A DNA stretch of 64,000 nt from Mnemiopsis leidyi (lineage: Eukaryota > Ctenophora > Tentaculata > Lobata > Bolinopsidae), in NCBI GenBank assembly GCA_000226015.1, contig JH153760.1, forward strand, positions 116,447-180,446. Reading direction: 5' to 3'. Both the position numbers and the translations under genes were made by a program. The notes under the pieces were generated by a model, which saw only the letters and a list, made by a program, of their open reading frames with translations, did no database searches and was not told the origin of the DNA. Below are positions 33,284 through 45,044 of this stretch, in pieces; positions within the stretch are counted from its first letter, which is position 1, and each line of letters begins with the position of its first letter.

Positions 33284-34573
33284 TTAAGTCCTGAATCGTC
33301 CCTGGACTTGTTGTCCTCGTCTGTCAACCGGTTTATTCTGTCCAGGCTTATCTGTTTTCAGGACCACTTTCAGGGTTTGTCCATCTAGAGTGCTTTTGTC
33401 CAGAGTCAGAATAGCCACATTGGCACAGTTAACATCCTTGTAGTTGACAAATCCATACCAGTTGGGCTTAGCATCCTCTCTTTGTGCCTTGACGTCCATG
33501 GCTTTAACTGAGGAGATGGCTCCATAAGGAGCAAAGAGCTGATAAAGAAGACAGTTTCTGCAAGTTGTCTCAGGAAGATTTCCTACGTATACTGCAGCTG
33601 GTTGCTGCTGAATTACTGGTGCACCAGGTGCTGTTGTGAGTGAATGTGTTGATCCACCATGTACATCAAATGTTGAATGAGGATTAACATTGTTAGGTGC
33701 ATCAAAGTGACGGTGAAACTGATCCAGGGGAGGGGCCTGGCCAAACATTGGTGGGGGGCCAGGATTATTGTTGAAGTTTTGAAGGGGACGGGTTTGAAGT
33801 GGATTGGGATTTTGCTGATAAGGATGGTGTCTGATATTATTATTGTTTATACTATTGTTGCTTAAGGTAGACCGTAAATCTCTGCCAGGAGCAGGACCAC
33901 GGTTTACATTTCCAGGGTTAATGATGTTGTTGTCTTTTACTTGACAAATTAACCTGGCATGACCTCCATCTAACATCCTTCCATCCATGGTAGATGCAGC
34001 CCTCACTGCACTCTCATATGAACCATATGAAACTTTGCCACGGCCAGTTGTTAAGCCAGAAGCATCTTTTACAATTACAGTATCAACAACAATTCCAAAT
34101 TCAGAAAATATTTGATGAAGGTTATGTTCTTTAAGAGATACAGGTATATTAGTCAGCATAACTTCAGTTACATTTTCGGTGTTTATGTTACTTGGTTTAT
34201 TCAATTGAACTACTATTCCTCTATCAATTGGATTTTGCTGTACAGGATCAGGAATAAGTCTTCTGATGTGTGGCTCATTGTTCATTCCAATTCCACGTCC
34301 AGGAGCGGTTCCAAGCAGAGGTTGTGAAGGGAATGGTTGTGTTGCGAACTCCACAGTTATCTTAGATGGTCCAAAGAACTTTCCATTTAAGTTGAGAGCA
34401 CGTCTAGCGTCATGCGGGTTGAAGTATTCCACAAAGGCATAGTATGGAAATCCCGACTGTATTATTGAGGTTCTGGCAACATCTCCTGCAACACTAAAGA
34501 GATCAGCTAGATCGGCGTCTGAAGCACTGTGTGTTATGTTGGTCACTTGAAGTACTTTGGGGTTGTCAGCCAT
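33284..34573 (-). CDS. ELAV-like RNA-binding protein B (diverged RRM1, intronless)
   Basis: 429 residues. RRM1 (VLQVTNIT...YYAFVEY) is strongly diverged: the usual NYLP opening is absent and RNP1 is degenerate. RRM2 has VMLTNIP and GRGKVSY, also degenerate. An Asn/Pro/His-rich hinge follows, then a well-kept RRM3 (VYVGNLP...NWYGFVNY). RRM3 matches ELAV-like A closely (NLPETTCRNCLLYQLFAPYG), so the gene is a rapidly changing duplicate of A rather than an independent family. Start MADNPK is chosen since the acceptor GTTTGTTTAG ends 22 nt upstream. RNA contact through RRM3 is likely; through RRM1 and RRM2 doubtful. Confidence 0.85.
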   Translation of the reverse strand: MADNPKVLQVTNITHSASDADLADLFSVAGDVARTSIIQSGFPYYAFVEYFNPHDARRALNLNGKFFGPSKITVEFATQPFPSQPLLGTAPGRGIGMNNEPHIRRLIPDPVQQNPIDRGIVVQLNKPSNINTENVTEVMLTNIPVSLKEHNLHQIFSEFGIVVDTVIVKDASGLTTGRGKVSYGSYESAVRAASTMDGRMLDGGHARLICQVKDNNIINPGNVNRGPAPGRDLRSTLSNNSINNNNIRHHPYQQNPNPLQTRPLQNFNNNPGPPPMFGQAPPLDQFHRHFDAPNNVNPHSTFDVHGGSTHSLTTAPGAPVIQQQPAAVYVGNLPETTCRNCLLYQLFAPYGAISSVKAMDVKAQREDAKPNWYGFVNYKDVNCANVAILTLDKSTLDGQTLKVVLKTDKPGQNKPVDRRGQQVQGRFRT

Positions 34574-37517
34574 TCTTAGAGTGTCCTTTATCCTAAACAA
34601 ACGGGGTTTGAGTACACATTATTCGAGTCAAGATATGTAATTTGTTTAGATTAATGATTTAATGAGTGAAAGAGTATATGATATAGTTTTATTAGCTAGA
34701 AACAAGATTAACTGTAATTCTGACTATAATCATAATTGTTATTAGAATATGTTGTACGTGTTGATTGGCTGAGATTCGCTATACATGTCTTGTAATGATA
34801 TGATAGTTTAAAAAAATAAACATTCGAGTTTTTAACAAATAAGTGGTAGCATAAGTCAAATATTGCCTGGTTGATTGTAGTCAGTAATGTTAATGTTATG
34901 TGTTACTGAGTCATCATAGAATGGCTTCACAATAACACATGTTGTGGCTGGTGATGGAGAAGTAAGAACACATTATTACGAATGAAGCTCTGTAATTGTT
35001 ACATTACTATTCAAGCCAGGTCCAAAAGGGTGTTCTATGGGGGCCAGGAAGTCACAGAATATTTGTTATGTTTTAACGTTATAATTGAATAATTGGTTGA
35101 GTCAATATTTCATCTCGTAAATCAAGTCACTGATCGGCTAACGGTTAATTTCACTAGAAATAAGAATGTAAATTAAAGCATACAGCTTGGGTCTAGGGCA
35201 AATTAGTATACTTGTCGGTCTTAATTGAAATTACGTCATTAATAGAATTATCTGTAGTTAAATAGAGTATGAAAGAGTATGACAATAGGTAATGAATGTA
35301 CTAACCAACAGATTACAGCACCTGATGAAAGACTATAATTTGAAATACGGTGTAAAATTCGTTTGCAAGAGTACCATAGGAAATAGTTGTAGTCAATGTG
35401 TATCTTTTAATTCTAGTACAGTATCAAAAATAAAATGCATTGCGATGGAGAAGAATTTGAATCACTAGCTGATGACATGTAACTGACTAAAGCGAAGGGT
35501 GAATTTTAAATTTTGATATCAAAAAGTCATAAAAAGACGCTATAATTCAACTAAAACCTCGAACATTGATCATATAATGGAAGATTGTTATATAATTATT
35601 ATAATATGAAACAAATAATTTATTATCCACATTAATCATAACAACTGATATTTGAAATAATATATTCGATTGTACCGAAGCATTTAATTAAAGTTTAAAC
35701 TTTTAAATTATATATTAAACATATATATTATGTTTTAAAACCTGCAATAAATATGATATAGATTTAGAATATTTCTGTTGCTGCATTAAAAACCGACGTG
35801 AAATTTGGAATCTAACCCTTTGCACAAGATGTCAGGCTTTAATAAACAAATATGGCTACTGGGCTCTAAGGTTTTTGATTGATTTTTTGAATAATTTTTT
35901 TGAAAAATTCGAATGGTTAATCGATCAGTTAATAATTTACATAGCATGTAGTGTCTCAATCGGTAATCAGGTGGTAAACTTTTTCGGTGCTTTCGAGTGA
36001 GTACCCTGGTCATCATTCAATAAAAAATTGTCTCCATTGGTTTATTTAATGGGTAAGTATTATAGCAGAAGCCAGAAATCCGCCATAAACTTCGTGCAAA
36101 TAATGTTCAAGTAACCAAAACAACATATTGAAAGGTTTAAAGCCAACCGAAGATTATACTGGCGCCCTTCCGTAGTACAGCTACAGTAAATCAATTTATC
36201 AAATTCTATGTCCTATAAAGGATAATTGAGTGTGGCTTGCATGGTGTGAAAGACTGTAAGAAGTTACAGTATTTTAAAATTTTCAAAATGCAGCCACCAT
36301 GTGAACTAAAGAGACGGACAAAGTTTGCATAATCACGAAATCCTGCAATGAATGATGACTTGAACCACAGCCGTTTTTAATGCAGCGTGTTAATTACAAT
36401 ACAAAACAAGATTCATAGCACATGATATTACAGTAAACTAATAAATTATCAATTATCACTAATATTAATCATAATATAATGCAGTATAAATATGAGTATC
36501 CATATTAGCAAAGCAATTGCGTATACAATTCTTCCTATCACCAAAAAGCTTTAAAGGTACAAGCACAATACGTTCTAGATATTAGTCTTGATTTCGAACA
36601 AGGACAACAGTCAAAGCACCCAACCCTGAAGTCGAGTAGCTTAAATAACTGAGAAAAAAGTGCGTTAAGATTTTTGAAAGACCTTCACAAATTATCAGAT
36701 TTCAAATTGAGCAACCTAGCAGCGGCTGAACAGGGGTTCCTGCACGATTGAAATACCAGATTATATCAGAAAGCCGGTTGGTCAGTGTATTGGTAGCAAA
36801 ACAACTCCAGGATTACTGGTTTAACCTTCTTTATCATTGGACCAATTCTATGACGTATAAATGTCGACTTTATCAACATATCAACTTATCTAACATTTAC
36901 TAAACAATTGTTCAAGATAGGAAAAAAATTTGATTTGTTGCACGATTTCCCAATCAAACGGCATTTGGTTAAAGCACTGATCCCACACATGATTCGTCAT
37001 TGCCAAATGCACTTTACAGAAAAAGTAACACTTTAAGGGTTGGTGAGGCACTAAAGAGGAATAAGAGTTTTCATAGCGCACCACAAATTGCCTGGCAAAC
37101 TCACGTTGATCGTAAAAACATTAACAGTTCACTCATAGAAGATTGCAAGGCAAAGACTTCGGCATGATATAGAAATTTGAACACACTAAGTAGTAAAGAA
37201 CTTATAAAAGTTATCGATATCAATTTTTACCCTGAAACATAAATATTGTAAATTCTCTCTGGCCATAATACCAAACTATTTTTCTACCTACATCATAGTT
37301 AAGCAAAGCCTAACAACTAGCAAGTATAGCTGACATAGCTAACATCAATTCCATGGAATCACGGTTTTCAAAGAGCTGCTAACAATAATCACAATTGGGC
37401 CCCCTTAACCATATATAAATATATTACAGCCACGGCCAACACATAAGACGCCTTGAATCACACCAGTGATTTATCATCAAACACTTCTGGCGATATAGGA
37501 GGAGGCAGACTGAGAGT
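34574..37517. other. 2.9-kb spacer between ELAV-like C and B
   Basis: Very AT-rich with no supported gene. Small open frames (for example 35786-36016, 36890-37084) lack recognisable protein features. Confidence 0.4.
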
Positions 37518-39957
37518 TCAGGACTTTACAGCTGAACTGGAGGGGTATTTGTGGTTGTTTCGTTTGTTGGTCTTAAAACTGACACTGAGGTTCTTGCCGG
37601 GGGCGATTTGGACACCGTGCATCAACCGGACAGCCTCGTACGCCGAGTCGTATTGGGGCATGTTAACAAAACCGTAGCCCTTGCTTTTGCCCGTATCTTG
37701 GTCGATCATTGCGTTGATGGAGGAGATGGCACCAAAGGGTGAGAACAACTTGTAGATCGCAAGTTCGTCAGCTGTATCCTCCAGATTTGCGATGTAGAGA
37801 GACCAACCTAAGTTACAGAGTACAGACTTTTAGGGTTGAAGTGTTACAGGAAAAGCGATACGAGAAAACTTTACAATGAATTTACTTGGACTACACAGAT
37901 GAGACTACCTAGAAACTTACAGACTACTACCATACTGAACAATACAAACTCTCGCATCCAACCTTGTTGTTGATGGAAACAGTTGGCAACCATCTCTTCG
38001 GATGGGGCAGGTATGTCTGAAATAGGTGGGGCAGGAGCATCAGGGTTGGGGGGCATGTTGTATGCGTTGTTGGGCATGCCCCCGTACATGGGATGAGGAC
38101 CGGGGGTAGCACCATAGAAACCTTGTCCGTCTCCGTTGTGCCCGTGGTTAGGTCCACCCATTGGGTTAAACCTGAGGGGTTAATCATACTTACAGGAACT
38201 ACTTTGATCTGCTGGATTAATAAGGAAGGGTCATAGATATATTTTATTAGTTTATTCATTGAACATATTGAACAAATAGAAGTAAGAATCGATAAATCAA
38301 TTGCACATATCTAAAAAGGCTTTCCCGTAAGATAGAAAATTAAGTCCCCAAAAATACTGTTCTATAATCTATATTGGAATCAAACCGATTTGGTAAGACA
38401 GAAAAGATGTTCCTTTATTCTACGAACCTGTTAGAGGAACTCTGGCGATTTCTGATGGGTCCACCAGCGTCAGCGTTATAACGTGTTGGGATGACAGACA
38501 AACCACCTGCTGCATTGAATGGGTGCAAATCACGTGAAGACTCGTCTAATCTCATAGCATAGGATTTCTTAGAAGAAAGTTTACAGTACAGATGTATGTT
38601 GTTCGTAGATGGGACAAATGTTGATGAGTCAAACGAGCATTAAAAATTTCTTGTTCAGGATGTTTCGTATTATTAAGTGACGGTGTTATGAAGAAAATTG
38701 AAACAAGAATGTATGAATGAAATGAATCATCATATTTAGAATATCAAAATTGAAAGATTTTGTTATCACTTATCATGAAGTGATAGCTCCACAACTTTGA
38801 GGTTTGCTAATTGTAATGCAACTTTGGGCGCCAAAGAGTATATTAAAGTCGCCTTGTTATCACATAACTGAGTTACCTTTAATAACATACTGTGCCAGGT
38901 AAAGATCCTAAACAATCAAGTGGGGTAAACTAGAACAAATCCTCTTGAAAAAAGTGCACAATGCGCATCACGTCTGCTCTTCCTCTGTTTTAACATAAGA
39001 GGCGTAGATAACACTTTATCAAATAGCAAATCAAAAATACCCAACTGTAAAAAATGAAGATGCATGCTTTATAAACTTCTCTTCTTTTCTCAATATGCAC
39101 ATCACATGTAGGCAGATATGATAGGTTGAATGTCATAGATGCAGTGTTAGTGGAGAAAGGCATTTTTGAACATGATGCGATCTGACATGTGATATGATAT
39201 GCGATTTGATATGAAATCGAGTACAAAAATTTAATTAAACCTTGTAAACGATATATGTGTTTAGAAAATATGGATAAATTGTGTTTCTTCAACAAAACTC
39301 AATCGATCTACGAAAGCTTAACTCACAGGCTGATCGATTAGCGAATTTAATTTGCAGAGGTTCTGTCGGGCTGAATAGGCAGGAGCCGTTCAGTTCTCTC
39401 AGGGCCTGTTCGGCGTGCATCTTCTCTGTAAACTTTACGAAACCCTTGCAGCGGCTCTTTCCAGCTGAGGAATTTTACTGCTTAGATTTTGGTCGCAATG
39501 ACTGAAAGGAAATCTTATTCCACAATTCTCTTTTAATTACAATACGTTAATCATACTTATCATCATAATCATAGTATGCTATAATTATAGGTTATGTTAT
39601 TTGCTAAACATATCCTGTAAAAATAATAGGAAGTATAGCGATATATCAATATGATTGTATTAAAGCTGTTTTTGTAATAAAATTTGTGTCAAGTGCATAT
39701 ATTATCATGATATTTTCCAACAGGTTGATCTGAGGTTGAAACAGTTTTGATGAAGAGCGCTTACACTGGTCCTTTATAACCCGAGTAGACACAATGGGCC
39801 CGAATCTTCCAAAGAGCTCATGGAGCTGAATCTCGGAGAAAACTTCAGGAAGCTGTGTGACATACAAATTTGTATCATCAACATCACTCGGAGGTCCGGG
39901 GGCTGGACTCATCGGCGGGGGTGGCATGTTGGGGTACGGGTACCCCCCTTTATGCAT
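37518..39957 (-). CDS. ELAV-like RNA-binding protein C (five exons, RRM2 and RRM3 only)
   Basis: Exons 39957-39765, 39464-39323, 38550-38428, 38171-37963, 37807-37518 sum to 957 nt (318 residues) with all phases matching. A Pro-rich start (MHKGGYPYPNMPPPP) leads into an RRM split over exons 1-2 (NLYVTQLP...CKGFVKF, ending PLQIKFANRSA), which resembles ELAV RRM2. A Gly/Pro/Asn-rich hinge follows, then RRM3 (SLYIANLE...KGYGFVNM...LSVSFKTNK). No RRM1 was found in the 3.5 kb upstream, so either it is lost or it lies in an exon I could not see. It is the only one of the four ELAV-like genes with introns in its CDS. An acceptor, TATCCTATAG, lies 11 nt before the ATG. Confidence 0.82.
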
Positions 39958-42900
39958 AACTACCACAGCTATAGGATATCGTATTATAGATTATTATAGC
40001 TGAAAATATATACAGTTATATGTTATGGAATTTAGGTTTTTGCCGTGGTGGAGACTGACTATTCCGTTCAGGTATTGTAGTCAAACAAGTGCGCTTGAAA
40101 TATAGAATCATTAATTTATATCAATAGGAATTGCGATGTAGATATTATAGAATGACTCGAATAAAACATCGCTGTGTTTTTAAAAGCGATTATAGTAATA
40201 TGATATATGATATAAGATAGTAGTATACTATTTTAACGATAACGATCATATGATAATATGCCATGATAACACAAAGTTAATAGAGCACAATAGATATTGC
40301 GTGATAATTTACTAAATTATATGCACTGAAAAACTAGGGTTGAAAAGAACAGAAATCGTTTTTACTTTTAACCAATTAGTTAAGAATTCATTAAATCCTT
40401 TTCACTCCAATTATCATAGCATACTGTAGTTGCCTTAGATAACCATAATCCAAAATTTGTGTTAAGAAGTGGAAGTCAGGCTAACATGCATAAGGTAATA
40501 TGCAATACCATTTAAAGATCGAACAATATGTTCATTTGCTACAAATTTGAAATTGAGGACTTTAAAGGTTTTTTGTGACCAAAAATTTAGTGCGATAGAA
40601 TAAGATTGACCAGTTCAAAGACTTTATTTTTCGAAGAATTGAGCGTTCTAAGCATTCTACAGAAATACATTTTTGTGTTAATTACCTTAGGCAAATATCG
40701 TATGAACAGAAAAAATACTTATACTAGAATAATATAATAGGTATTATACTACTATTATAATAAAGAATAGATGCATATGCTACTTTTTTTCTATTTTCTT
40801 GCAATAACGTACTATAATATTGATAGGTAAGAAGATAAGTAGAACATAATATAATATGCTAAAATAATATAATTGTATCGATAATGATTACATACAGATA
40901 AAGGATAAAGTTGAGAACTTATTGTTCTAAAAGATAAATCATATCATATCATCCATATCAGACTTAAGAACGTAAGAAAATCCAGCTCCCGTCGCAAATA
41001 ACTGACACAATATCTAAACTGCTAAATTGACATTTGCAGTTTTTTATCAACATGTGCCATATAGCGATGTTAAGCTGGATATCGTACATCAAGACTAGAA
41101 GAAGTTCATAGCAATTAATCATAAATCCCGTATTATCCATAGCTATAGTATGTGCTTCATATCTTTGTATCAATCCATAAAACTATAATGTATTCCATGT
41201 ATTTGTCTAACCACTAAGATATTATCATATCAAGCTATCGTGTGCATTAACAAGGCAACTCAAGACAACAACGTTATGAGCTAGAGATCAGAACAAGTTC
41301 CCAGTTAACTTATTCTTTATTAGATCAAGAATATCGAATCAAATGAAGTTGCTGAGCTATAAACTGTTAAGAATTGCTCAGAGTAATCTAAGTTACACTT
41401 TCTCTGCTGTCTTTAAACATGCACGAGTAAAAACTTAACATAAATACTTGACCTACTTGAAGTACTTAGCAAGATTGCATTTGCATCAATTCATTTGAAT
41501 TTACACTTGATATCATTGTAGACTATGCCAATGAAAACCGAAAAATATCAAAAGTTTCCTTGTTAACGCACATATTAAGCTTTATAGATAGTATATTATA
41601 ATGTCCATTAATCGTCAAAGTTCTCCTCGAAACAATAATGTTTTAATTGTAGAACTAAGACATAGGACTCTGAAGATCAATATTTTGAGATAGCATAACT
41701 TAATCAACAACAATTCGTGTAGCAATATTTTTATAGATTGGAGCAAAACATAGAGGGAACTTCCTCAAGGTCATTGAAAACTTTTCAGACTTCAACTTTG
41801 ACCATTTTGGTTAAGACAATCAAAAATAATTTGATCACATACTCTGTGAACTCATTATTGAAAGAAAAATATTATTCCCAATGCAGAAAATACTGAAAGA
41901 GCTGTCTATACAACCATTGGTAAATTTGACTCCTCTTTTACAAGTGATCAGTGAAGTACAGAATAGTATCAAGTCTGCTCTAAAAGTCCCTCCATAAATT
42001 GCACCAAGCATCATAAATGAAAAGCTGAATTAAATACAATAAACCTCCTTTCAAAAGCACCAACAAAATATTACAATTTAAAATTAAAAATGATAAAAAA
42101 GTAAAAATTTGTTAAGTTGATTAAACTTATTACAATCTAAATACTTTTCACCAAAATAAGTTCTACCATTTGAACACACCTTTGTAATACATGGCTAAAG
42201 AACTTGAAAAATTAACAAGAACAACAGAAGATAATCATCATCATACAAAAGAAGCAAATTTCGACATACTGACTGCAAATAGCATTTGATGCCTTACATC
42301 AGCCACTTTAAAGGAATGACACAATAACGAGTTCAACTATCCAACATTTTCGAGGCTAACTACTCATCATGAAATTTCAATTATGCCACTTTGTTAAAGC
42401 TAGAATCAAAACTGCCCATGCTAGTCTAACATTTTTAAATACTGATGCCCTCTGTACTTAATCTAAGCCAATTAGAAAGATACAATTTAACTCTGGTCTT
42501 GATATCTAAATTATTAGTCTAATGGCACGGCTCCATAACTTATAAGCAAATATGCAAAACAGCTTAACAAACCATTTTCATCATCGACATGCACTATAAA
42601 ACGTCTAAATCATATCAACAACTATTAAGCTGATGTAATTTTGTAGCCGTAAACAGAAAAATATGGATCAACTCAAGTGTGAACAATGGAAATGCTGTTA
42701 TCATGTTCAGTACAATTATAAGAATGCAAAATTTCATCTTTCATTGATGGGTAGAAGATTGCCAACAAAACTATTTGGCAAGCATTTATAAAAACTTGTG
42801 AAAATTGATAGAAAATTACAAAATCATCATTGGATGGTAAAATTACGACCACTATCCCAAAATTAACAATTGCAATTTGTAAAATTTCAAGTTAATTCAG

Positions 42901-43507
42901 TTAAATAACTTTTCTGACAATTATGGTTATGAAAGCTAAAACTAGACTTAAATTATTTTATAGGTATCATCAGATGCTGAACTGATAAAACAAACCAATT
43001 ATGAAACTTAATTTAAATTGCCCAGCCCTTGGCCTAACGGTTATTCCTAAACAACAAAGCAAGAAAAGACCTTTCTATAAAAGCAGACCAATGCCTTTTA
43101 CAGACTCTTCAACTGAATACCAAATACTTATTTTGAAAAGATATTGATCATGTGACTTCTTATTTTTTGTAGTTCCAAAAATTGACCTATGTATGAACAA
43201 ACTTGATGGCGCACTGACATGTATAGCTGATTAAACCACCCATTAACAGACAAGCTAAAGTTTACAAAGTTTTAAATTGAATCATGTAGGAAATTGAAAA
43301 GCTAAAATTAGTAAACACAATACCGCTGAAATTGAGACTGAGTTGTTGTTACATTCACCAGAGCATGGACAGCAAGCCTGAAAGCAACATCATGATCAGA
43401 TGTGATTATAAAAGATGCTGCTCTTAAAAAAATATAACATTCAGAAATGAGAATGAACTTTTAGAATTCAGAAGGGATAAACAGCTTACATACTTGGCAT
43501 AAGTTAA
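39958..43507. other. 3.5-kb AT-rich spacer between ELAV-like D and C
   Basis: Extremely AT-rich. I searched the minus strand for an RRM1 exon for ELAV-like C and saw none. No RNA gene or clear repeat was recognised. Confidence 0.4.
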
Positions 43508-44572
43508 CTAGTTCTGTCGAGCTTTAAGGGAATTCTTCTTGAACTCCACTTGAATAAGATTGCCATGAACTGCGGTGCCATTTAAAGCTTTGATAGTGAG
43601 TGCAGCTTCCTCATAATGGGGCATGTTAACAAAAGCAATTCCCTTGCAAGTACCATCAGGATTTGACATACACTTTACACTGCTGATGGCACCAAACGGT
43701 GCAACAAGTTTGTACAAGCCATGTTCATTCATGTTGGGTGCCAGGTTACAAAGATATAAACACCATCCTTGAAGTGGAGAATACGCAGATCTAGCGATTT
43801 CTTGTAGTTGAGGAGGGATAGTATTTTGGATAGGAGAAAAATGGCCAGACAGAGGATGATCTCTGGCAAAGATAAGACTTCGATGTCCACCAGATGGATG
43901 AGTTGTCATCAGAGGATGAAAATTCTGTTGAAGTTGAGGATATGCACCATTCAGATTGTCTCTTAGAGATTGATTTATGGTGAATATGTGATTGGTTTGG
44001 CTTTCTATCTTCTGATACTTTTCTGAAGGCTTATCAGCAAGCTTGACCTGCAGGGGAAGACTTCCACCAGTTGGCACTTTTCCATTTAGGCCTTCAATGG
44101 CACGAAGTGCTTCTTCATTGGTATCATAACGACAGAAAGCAATTCCACGACTTTGACTATTGGCATCTAGAAGGAGCTTATATGAGATGATACGTCCGTA
44201 CTCATGGCACATTTTGGTGATATCAGCTTCAACCAAATGAGTAGGAAAGTTGGCAATATAGATATTGGTGTTCTTTATTTTCTCCGATGGTGGTCTGGCA
44301 TAATTGACACGCATGATCTTCTCCCCAATTTGCAGACCATCAAATTCTTGCACAGCTCTATCTGCAGGATCAGTTTCAAAGTATTTAGCAAAGGCATAAC
44401 CCATACTTCTCTGAGTTGCTTTGTCCCTTATTATTCTCACATACTCCACAGCACCTAATCTAGAAAACAAGGTCTTCAGATATTCCTCATCAATGTCTGG
44501 AGGGAGATAATTGAGGATTAGGTTTTTCCTCTGTTCTGGAGTCAAATCAGGGTGGTCCAATAGGGTGGTCAT
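43508..44572 (-). CDS. ELAV/Hu-like RNA-binding protein D (three RRMs, intronless)
   Basis: 354 residues. RRM1: NLILNYLP...MGYAFAKYF. RRM2: NIYIANFP...RGIAFCRY. Hinge rich in Gln/His/Pro. RRM3: CLYLCNLAP...KGIAFVNM, introduced by LQGW as in Hu proteins (QGW also precedes RRM3 in ELAV-like C). The N-terminal LTPEQRKNLILNYLPP is close to A (LTPDQRKKLMINYLPR), showing descent from one ancestor. The start is MTTLL at 44572, one nucleotide after the acceptor ATATCATTAG; the open frame upstream belongs to the presumed outron. It is the first gene (5'-most) of the minus-strand train visible here. Confidence 0.9.
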   Translation of the reverse strand: MTTLLDHPDLTPEQRKNLILNYLPPDIDEEYLKTLFSRLGAVEYVRIIRDKATQRSMGYAFAKYFETDPADRAVQEFDGLQIGEKIMRVNYARPPSEKIKNTNIYIANFPTHLVEADITKMCHEYGRIISYKLLLDANSQSRGIAFCRYDTNEEALRAIEGLNGKVPTGGSLPLQVKLADKPSEKYQKIESQTNHIFTINQSLRDNLNGAYPQLQQNFHPLMTTHPSGGHRSLIFARDHPLSGHFSPIQNTIPPQLQEIARSAYSPLQGWCLYLCNLAPNMNEHGLYKLVAPFGAISSVKCMSNPDGTCKGIAFVNMPHYEEAALTIKALNGTAVHGNLIQVEFKKNSLKARQN

Positions 44573-44640
44573 CCTAATGATATTAAGGGTCATTAGTCAA
44601 CATACCATGGACAATTCAAATAACGTTTATTTCATTGTTT

Positions 44641-44745
44641 TTAACCATTTCAACACTTCAAATACAAAAAATTGTTGTCTTCAAGGACCTGAGGACGATA
44701 TTATGACATCTAGCAGTCCTTAAGTGCTAGATGTCATAATTGCCG
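44641..44745 (+). repeat. Short repeat shared with 50397-50500, followed by a hairpin
   Basis: The block with AACACTTCAAATACAA followed by AAGGACCTGAGGACGA and TATTATGACAT matches 50403-50495 (AACACTACAAATACAA, AAGGACCTGAGGACGA, GATTACGACAT). Just after it, ATGACATCTAG and CTAGATGTCAT form an 11-bp hairpin across 44704-44738. Confidence 0.6.
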
Positions 44746-44747
44746 AA

Positions 44748-44802
44748 TGGTTAAGGAGTGTGACTTAGATCAAGAAGTTGGTGGATCGAAACCAATCGGT
44801 AT
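44748..44802 (+). repeat. Second tRNA-like head (Ser/Leu-like) next to SINE copy 2
   Basis: TGGTTAAGG fits a class-II tRNA A box and GGATCGAAACC fits a B box about 40 bases later, with GCCGA before and TCGG after. There is no full cloverleaf that I could fold by eye, so I read it as a tRNA-derived SINE head or relic rather than a tRNA gene. Confidence 0.5.
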
Positions 44803-44817
44803 TATATATATTAATGG

Positions 44818-45044
44818 GTTGGTGGTGTAGTGGTATCGCATTTCCCAGATCCACCAATCCTAAAGGTGTGCGCTAAGGGCATTTGCCTATGCAATCTTCT
44901 TCAGTCGACTCAGCCGAATGACTGGGAAAACGTGATTGAAAGTTTAATGAGGAGGGTCTCCAATAAAAGATCTATTAAAATCTTCCTGGAGCCCCTTTAG
45001 TATAGCTGTAAAAGCCTGGGTACAGGTGTATCAAATACAAACAG
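44818..45044 (+). mobile_element. tRNA-derived SINE, copy 2 (internally deleted)
   Basis: The same family as 3755-4012: TGGTGGTGTAGTGGTATC head, GTGCGCTAAGGGCATTTGCC body, GCCTGGGTACAGGTGTA and an A-rich tail. About 32 bases are missing between the A box and the CCCAGATCC motif, which removes most of the B box, so this copy can no longer use the normal internal pol III promoter. Confidence 0.8.
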
